Source of the DNA: JBBDUG01 sp040904025
Lineage (GTDB): Bacteria; Patescibacteriota; Minisyncoccia; Phycocordibacterales; SW-6-46-9
DNA length: 64,000 bases
Direction of reading: 5' to 3'
Assembly: GCA_040904025.1 (NCBI GenBank)
Contig: JBBDUG010000039.1
Location: forward strand, 1 to 64,000
Positions 58,984 through 64,000 of this stretch are shown one piece after another. The translations under genes were made by a program, and so were the position numbers. The notes beneath the pieces were generated by a model. The model made no database searches, was not told the origin of the DNA, and saw nothing but the letters and a program-made list of their open reading frames with translations. Every line of letters begins with the position of its first letter. Positions within the stretch are counted from its first letter, which is position 1.

Positions 58984-60081
58984 ATGAAAGTTGAATGTGT
59001 TCGAGAAAAATTAGAAAGAGCAGTGTCACTTGCGAGTAATGTTACTGGAAAAGATTTAAGCCTCCCCGTTCTTAAATGTGTTTTACTCATTGTTAAAAAT
59101 TCAACCCTTATCGTTCGATCAACCAACCTCGATCTTGGAGTTGAGGTTCGTATTTCGGTAAAAACAGATAAAGAGGGCGTTGTTGCTGTTCCCGCTGATA
59201 TTCTAAAAAACTTTCTTACCAGTTTATATAATGATAAAAAAGTATTTCTTGAACTTAAAGACTCAACTCTTGTTGTTACAACTAATCACACCAAAACTCA
59301 AATAAAAACTCTTTCTCATGATGAGTTTCCATCAATTCCTGTACTTGAAGACGCTACAGCAATATCACTTCCTGCAACTAAGTTTCTTGAAGGATTAAAT
59401 TCTGTTTACTACACAGCATCCCCTTCAAGTATGAAGCCGGAACTTGCGAGTGTGTATATCCACAAAGAGAATAGTCAGCTTATTTTTGCTGCGACCGACT
59501 CATTTCGTTTAGCTGAAAAAAAGGTGAAAATAAAAAACCTTGATGAGTTTCCTTCTCTTCTTATTCCTCATAAAAACGTTGTTGAGATACTAAAAATCCT
59601 TGATAATACCGGCGATGATGTTGAGCTCCATCTTTCTGATAATCAAATCGCACTTAAGCAAGGGGATGTTTATATCACCTCACGGGTTGTTGATGGGGTA
59701 TTCCCCGACTACAGACAAATTATTCCAAAAGAACATACCACAGAGGCTGTTATGCTTAAAAAAGACTTACAAGGGGCGCTTAAACTCTCTAATATTTTTG
59801 CTGATAAGTTTAATCAAATAACGTTAGTTATAGACCCTAAAAAGAAAGTGTTTGAGATACAAACAACAAACAGTGATGTAGGGGAGAATAAAGGACAGGT
59901 TGACGCTGCAATTAACGGAGAGGTGGTCGAGATGAGTTTTAATTATCGATACATTATTGAGTGTTTTCAGTCTATAACAACAGATAGTGTCTCCCTCGGG
60001 CTTTCATCAGGTAAACCAATGGTTATTAAAGGGGTGGGGGATGAAAACTTTCTCTACCTTGTGATGTCTATGAATCGATAG
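58984..60081 (+). CDS. dnaN: DNA polymerase III sliding clamp (beta subunit)
   Basis: 365 residues in three repeated clamp domains. N-terminal MKVECVREKLERAVSLASNV with LPVLKCVLL, middle VYYTASPSSMKPELASVYIH with ATDSFRLAEKKV, and C-terminal NYRYIIECFQSITTDSVSLGL ending LYLVMSMNR. The ring tethers polymerase to DNA. Standard place after dnaA. Confidence 0.97.
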   Translation: MKVECVREKLERAVSLASNVTGKDLSLPVLKCVLLIVKNSTLIVRSTNLDLGVEVRISVKTDKEGVVAVPADILKNFLTSLYNDKKVFLELKDSTLVVTTNHTKTQIKTLSHDEFPSIPVLEDATAISLPATKFLEGLNSVYYTASPSSMKPELASVYIHKENSQLIFAATDSFRLAEKKVKIKNLDEFPSLLIPHKNVVEILKILDNTGDDVELHLSDNQIALKQGDVYITSRVVDGVFPDYRQIIPKEHTTEAVMLKKDLQGALKLSNIFADKFNQITLVIDPKKKVFEIQTTNSDVGENKGQVDAAINGEVVEMSFNYRYIIECFQSITTDSVSLGLSSGKPMVIKGVGDENFLYLVMSMNR

Positions 60082-60090
60082 AGGGATTAT

Positions 60091-60348
60091 ATGGAATCTC
60101 CACTTAAAAAATTTCTCGAACGATACAGACACCTTATTCCAAAATCTCGGATTATAAAAGAGCGTGTTGTAGAAGTATTGAAAGAAGAGTGTAATATTTC
60201 TCTTGAAGAGAACCAAATTAACGTACGTAACTCTATTGTTTATCTACGTATCCCCTCAAATGCACGATCAATTATATATAGAAAGAAAAATACACTTATT
60301 AAAAATATTAATGAAGGGGGGAAGGTGAATATAGAAGATATTCGTTAA
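60091..60348 (+). CDS. DUF721/DciA-like small protein
   Basis: 85 residues. The second half, with IVYLRIPSNARSIIYRKKNT and LIKNINEGGKVNIEDIR, follows the DUF721/DciA pattern (a beta strand with small residues, a helix, then IN..G...I.DI). DciA loads or assists DnaB helicase in bacteria lacking DnaC/DnaI. Location 9 bases after dnaN fits replication. It is short and divergent, so the assignment is tentative. Confidence 0.6.
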   Translation: MESPLKKFLERYRHLIPKSRIIKERVVEVLKEECNISLEENQINVRNSIVYLRIPSNARSIIYRKKNTLIKNINEGGKVNIEDIR

Positions 60349-62693
60349 TTAAGAATATCAATTTGACGTTGGAGTGTTACCAAATCCCCTCCCGTTGTTG
60401 TTATTTCAATATTAAGAGTGTATCTTCCCGAATCAATATCGATCTCATTTGGGGTGAATGAGAACGTTGGATCTTCTGAGGTGTTAATAAGTTCTCCATC
60501 TATCTTAACCTCGTACCGCTCGATGAGATTAGAAGGGGAGAGGGTAAAACTTACCACTTCATTGAGGGAGTATTCAGAGTTAAGACCAGATATTTGAAAG
60601 GAGCTTTCTTGTGGTTCACTATTAAATCCACGGTTGGTAGCCCATCGAGACACACTGTATTCCCAATTTCTATATTGTGGGTCGGAGGACGGGTTTGATG
60701 GGATAGACCCACGAGGGTTTTCTTTGTTAACCCAATGAAGTATTGAATGATGACCTCCCATTGCCGCCGCATCTCCTTGTAGTATTGGTTTTATGTCACC
60801 GTCTATTGGTCGGGGGTCTTTAAAATTCTCAGTGGGGTATTTCTCAAGTGCGATTTGCATAAATTCGTTCCAGAGTGGAGCGATAATAAAACCAGCAACA
60901 CGCTTTACCATTGGACTATTATCATTATTCCCCGCCCACGCACCAACAGAGATTGTGGGGCTGTATCCTACAATCCATGCGTCACGATAATCGTTTGTGG
61001 TACCAGTTTTTGCGGCTACATCCTGGCCAGGGAAGTGTAAGTATGAGTTTTGGCCGAAGGCTGGAGCTCGAGCATCATTATCAGAGAGAATATCATTGAT
61101 CTGTCGCGCGATTTCAGAAGAAATTGCACGCCGTGGGTTAGTGTTAAATTCTTCGAGTACATCTCCATTCGTGTCTTCTATACGTAAGATTGATTGGTAT
61201 GGATTACGAATACCATCATTCCCAAAGACTGAATATGAACTTGTCATATCAAGGAGGGAAACTTCTCCACCTCCAAGTACGAGGGTGAGACCATATCGTT
61301 CAACATCTTCTAAGCTATTAATTCCCATATCTCGCGCGGTACGAAGTGATTCCTGCATTCCTGCTAAGTAAAGCGCTTTTACCGCTGGTATGTTAACTGA
61401 TTGCGCAAGGGCGTTTCGGAAAGTAATAGGGCCTTGAAAATTACCATCGTAGTTAACTGGGCTATAACAGTTGTTTTCAGAGGTAAGATTACTTGCTGAA
61501 CAATTGACTGAGAATTGAGTTTTAAGATCATATACAATTGTTTCAGGAGTATACCCTCTCTTAAAAGCGGTTGCATATACAAACGGCTTAAACGCAGATC
61601 CTGGCTGTCTGTGTGCGAGTGCAGTATTAAATTTTCCAGGGATTTGTTCATCAAAATAATCCCGTGATCCTACCATTGTAAGGATTTGACCCGTTTTAGG
61701 ATCAATTGCGACTAACGCAGCATTACGCGCGTTGAAGTTGGTGGTATTTGAAAGTGCTTGTCGCTTTACAATCTCCTGTCCTTGTCGTTGTAGATCATAG
61801 TCGAGTGTTGTTATTACATTTAATCCATATTCATTCAATGCGCGTGGTCCGTAATTCTTTTCAATATACTCTCCAACATAAAAAACAAAATGGGGGGCAA
61901 AGATTCCGTACGCACCTGGCTCAGCAAAATCAACAGTAGTTTCCATTGCTTCTTTATATTCCTGCTTCGTTATGAAATTATGGGCCCGCATACGGCGTAG
62001 AACGGTGTTCTTACGCTCTTCAAGGGCGTCCCGGTTGTTCCCATAGGGGGAGAAGTATGTTGGCGCCTGAGGGAGCGCTGCGAGGTAGGCAGACTCAGCG
62101 AGTGTGAGGTCCATCGCGGTCTTTCCATAGAAACGTCGAGCCGCCTCTTCAATTCCATACATATTTCCTCCATATGGAACTTCATTCAAATACATTTCAA
62201 GAATATCTTCCTTGGTAAGAACCTTCTCCATTTTAAGTGCTAGAACCCACTCCTTCATTTTTCGGGTGATTGTTTTTTCGTTAGTAAGGAGTGAGTTTTT
62301 AACAACTTGTTGAGTTATAGTTGAGCCACCTTGTCCCCCAAGAAGATCTCCCTCTTTTAAATTTGAGAAAGCAGCTCGAATAATTGCTGAGGGTTTTATT
62401 CCAAAATGTTTATAAAAATCCTCATCCTCAATAGCAATAGTTGCATTTTTTATATGCCGCGACATCTCTTCAAATGGCACAACAGTGCGTTTTATATCCC
62501 CATGGAACTCATATAAAAGATGTTCACCAGTTCGATCATATATTTTTGTTGACTGCACTATTGTGCGATCATTAAAAGCTGAAAGGTCGGGAATCTGGAA
62601 TGTAGATGCCCATACAAGAAGAGCACCCCCAATAATGGCGGCCCCTATCGCACCTATTTTTATTAAACTCTTTGTTTTTTCACCTAATTTCAT
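60345..62693 (-). CDS. Class A penicillin-binding protein (glycosyltransferase/transpeptidase)
   Basis: 782 residues. Membrane anchor (about 10-30). Family 51 glycosyltransferase with EDEDFYKHFGIKPSAI (catalytic Glu), GGSTITQQVVKN and RKMKEWVLALKMEK. Transpeptidase with the SxxK motif in RQPGSAFKPF, SxN in QSVNIPAV, and KTGTTNDYRDAW. C-terminal Ig-like domain (about 690-782). Builds and cross-links peptidoglycan. TATACT (62715-62710) lies 16 bases before the ATG. Convergent with the DciA-like gene, sharing 4 bases. Confidence 0.95.
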   Translation of the reverse strand: MKLGEKTKSLIKIGAIGAAIIGGALLVWASTFQIPDLSAFNDRTIVQSTKIYDRTGEHLLYEFHGDIKRTVVPFEEMSRHIKNATIAIEDEDFYKHFGIKPSAIIRAAFSNLKEGDLLGGQGGSTITQQVVKNSLLTNEKTITRKMKEWVLALKMEKVLTKEDILEMYLNEVPYGGNMYGIEEAARRFYGKTAMDLTLAESAYLAALPQAPTYFSPYGNNRDALEERKNTVLRRMRAHNFITKQEYKEAMETTVDFAEPGAYGIFAPHFVFYVGEYIEKNYGPRALNEYGLNVITTLDYDLQRQGQEIVKRQALSNTTNFNARNAALVAIDPKTGQILTMVGSRDYFDEQIPGKFNTALAHRQPGSAFKPFVYATAFKRGYTPETIVYDLKTQFSVNCSASNLTSENNCYSPVNYDGNFQGPITFRNALAQSVNIPAVKALYLAGMQESLRTARDMGINSLEDVERYGLTLVLGGGEVSLLDMTSSYSVFGNDGIRNPYQSILRIEDTNGDVLEEFNTNPRRAISSEIARQINDILSDNDARAPAFGQNSYLHFPGQDVAAKTGTTNDYRDAWIVGYSPTISVGAWAGNNDNSPMVKRVAGFIIAPLWNEFMQIALEKYPTENFKDPRPIDGDIKPILQGDAAAMGGHHSILHWVNKENPRGSIPSNPSSDPQYRNWEYSVSRWATNRGFNSEPQESSFQISGLNSEYSLNEVVSFTLSPSNLIERYEVKIDGELINTSEDPTFSFTPNEIDIDSGRYTLNIEITTTGGDLVTLQRQIDILN

Positions 62694-62745
62694 TGCTTTT
62701 ATGGCCTCAAGTATACCGTATAACAGCTTTAAATAACAGGTTAGT

Positions 62746-62773
62746 TTGAAGAAATCACACTTCGCGGTATAGT
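62746..62773 (+). promoter_or_regulatory. tyrS promoter, leaderless type
   Basis: TTGAAG (62746-62751), 16 bases, TATAGT (62768-62773), 7 bases to the ATG. Confidence 0.6.
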
Positions 62774-62780
62774 TTAAAGC

Positions 62781-63986
62781 ATGACAGATGGTGTTGACGA
62801 AGCAAAAATAGATATCTTACTCACTCGAGGGGTCGAGAATATATATCCTGATAAAGAGGAGGTTAAAGAACGGTTGCTTTCTGGACCTCAAACTATATAT
62901 CTTGGGATTGATCCAACTGGCCCATCACTCCATATGGGGCACGCTATTATATTACGGAAGCTTCGCGACCTTCAGAAGCTTGGGCACAAGATAATACTCC
63001 TAATTGGTGACTTTACCGCGATGATCGGGGATCCGAGTGGAAAAGATGAAGTACGCAAATCTCTTACCCGCGAAGAAGTATTAAAAAACGCAGAGACATA
63101 TAAAGAGCAGGCAGCACTCTTCCTTGATTTTGAGGGAGAGAACGCGGTGGAGTTAAGGCATAACTCTGAATGGCTTGACTCGCTCACATTTGAAGATGTG
63201 GTCGAAGCCGCACATCACCTTACCGTACAAGAGTTACTTAAACGAGATATGTTTCGTCGACGTGTAGATAATGAGCGTCCTATTTATTTACACGAATTTT
63301 TGTACCCGCTTATGCAGGGGTATGATGCTGTTGCAATGAATGTAGACGGGGAGATAGGGGGGAATGATCAAGTGTTTAATATGCTTGTTGGACGCACACT
63401 TCTCAAACAGATGAAGGAAAAAGATAAGTTTGTTATTGGTATGAAGCTTCTTGTTGATCCAACTGGCAAGAAAATGGGGAAGAGTGAGGGGAATATGGTG
63501 ACCCTTACCGATGAGCCACAAGAGATGTTTGGAAAAGTTATGAGTTGGACTGACGAGATGATAGTTCCCGGGTTTGAACTCTGTACAGATATATCAACAA
63601 AGGAAATACAACAAATAACAGATTCACTTGAGTCTGGAGAAAATCCTCGTGATATAAAAATGAGGTTGGGGCGAGAGATCGTTGCAACATATCATGGAGA
63701 GGAGCGTGCAGAGCAAGCACAAGAAGAATTTATCTCCACATTTAAAGAAGGGGGGATTCCTGATGACATTGAAACAGTATCTATTACCTCTGGTACAGAA
63801 CTCGGCGATATTTTGAATGATAATGATGTTGTGCCGTCAAAAAATCAATTCAGGCGTTTGGTAGATGACGGAGCTATTACCAACATGGATACAGATAAAA
63901 AAATTACAGATTATAATTATAAGATAGAGAAACCACTAACGGTAAAGGTAGGAAAACGGAGATTTCTTAAAATAGAGGTTGAATAG
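62781..63986 (+). CDS. tyrS: Tyrosyl-tRNA synthetase
   Basis: 401 residues, class I synthetase of the TyrRS-Z (second bacterial) type. HIGH as HMGH in IDPTGPSLHMGHAI; tyrosine pocket GDFTAMIGDPSGK; YPLMQGYDAV; GGNDQ; and the KMSKS motif as KMGKSEGN. The C-terminal S4-like RNA-binding domain has NQFRRLVDDGAI and KVGKRRFLKI. Charges tRNA-Tyr. The window ends 14 bases after the stop, inside an apparent terminator stem. Confidence 0.96.
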   Translation: MTDGVDEAKIDILLTRGVENIYPDKEEVKERLLSGPQTIYLGIDPTGPSLHMGHAIILRKLRDLQKLGHKIILLIGDFTAMIGDPSGKDEVRKSLTREEVLKNAETYKEQAALFLDFEGENAVELRHNSEWLDSLTFEDVVEAAHHLTVQELLKRDMFRRRVDNERPIYLHEFLYPLMQGYDAVAMNVDGEIGGNDQVFNMLVGRTLLKQMKEKDKFVIGMKLLVDPTGKKMGKSEGNMVTLTDEPQEMFGKVMSWTDEMIVPGFELCTDISTKEIQQITDSLESGENPRDIKMRLGREIVATYHGEERAEQAQEEFISTFKEGGIPDDIETVSITSGTELGDILNDNDVVPSKNQFRRLVDDGAITNMDTDKKITDYNYKIEKPLTVKVGKRRFLKIEVE

Positions 63987-64000
63987 AAAAACCCCGCGCT

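Overview
The window looks like a chromosome segment of a candidate phyla radiation (Patescibacteria) bacterium, most likely a Parcubacteria-type lineage. Reasons visible in the sequence: compact genes, a trigger factor without its PPIase domain, ComEC split into two proteins, a DksA/TraR-like protein without zinc ligands, tRNA genes without encoded CCA, and a PrgI/VirB4/VirB6-type secretion locus of the kind seen in these small genomes. The lineage is an inference; no rRNA gene is present. UGA is an ordinary stop here. Two runs of exactly 100 N (1950-2049 and 48153-48252) are assembly gaps.

Layout. 1-2.9 kb: str operon on the minus strand (rpsL-rpsG-fusA, interrupted by a gap). 2.9-8.1 kb: mazEF toxin-antitoxin pair, M50 protease, L28, small zinc ribbon, ComEC-type metallo-beta-lactamase protein, SleB-like hydrolase, an orphan membrane protein, superoxide dismutase. 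8.2-15.2 kb: ComEC channel, RNase HI with an extra C-terminal domain, RecJ, a HIT protein, Pgk and TpiA. 15.2-19.1 kb: a large secreted Ig/PKD/cadherin-like protein, a lipoprotein and a broken relative of the large protein. 19.3-26.8 kb: nusA-ppa, a coiled-coil secreted protein plus membrane partner, tig-clpP, rny and HU. 26.9-32.3 kb: tRNA-Gly(TCC), MscS channel, tRNA-Pro(TGG), tRNA-Gly(GCC), phhB, tRNA-Arg(TCG), CCA-adding enzyme, and a 590-base region with strong inverted repeats but no gene. 32.3-42.8 kb: LysM-like protein, xth, small membrane proteins, XerC/D recombinase, rpsO, NYN nuclease, DksA-like protein, M23/LysM peptidase, PcrA/UvrD helicase, RsmA. 42.9-55.8 kb: a co-directional eleven-gene block encoding a type IV secretion/pilus-like envelope machine. 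55.9-60.3 kb: yidC, rnpA, rpmH (minus), then dnaA and dnaN (plus) with DnaA-box clusters, so the replication origin. 60.3-64 kb: class A PBP and tyrS.

How it fits together. The origin block supplies replication initiation (DnaA, beta clamp, possible DciA-like helicase loader). The tRNA/cca cluster is coherent because the tRNA genes lack CCA. Split ComEC, RecJ, RNase HI and a possible pilus fit DNA uptake and nucleotide scavenging in an organism expected to depend on its surroundings. The secretion block, PBP, M23 and SleB-like hydrolases and the large repeat protein form an elaborate envelope. A recurring signal across the window is a promoter of the type TTGCA-16/17-TATACT placed only 6-10 bases before the ATG with no Shine-Dalgarno sequence, which suggests leaderless mRNAs are the default for first genes. 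A few orphan genes instead carry strong Shine-Dalgarno sites and their own terminators.
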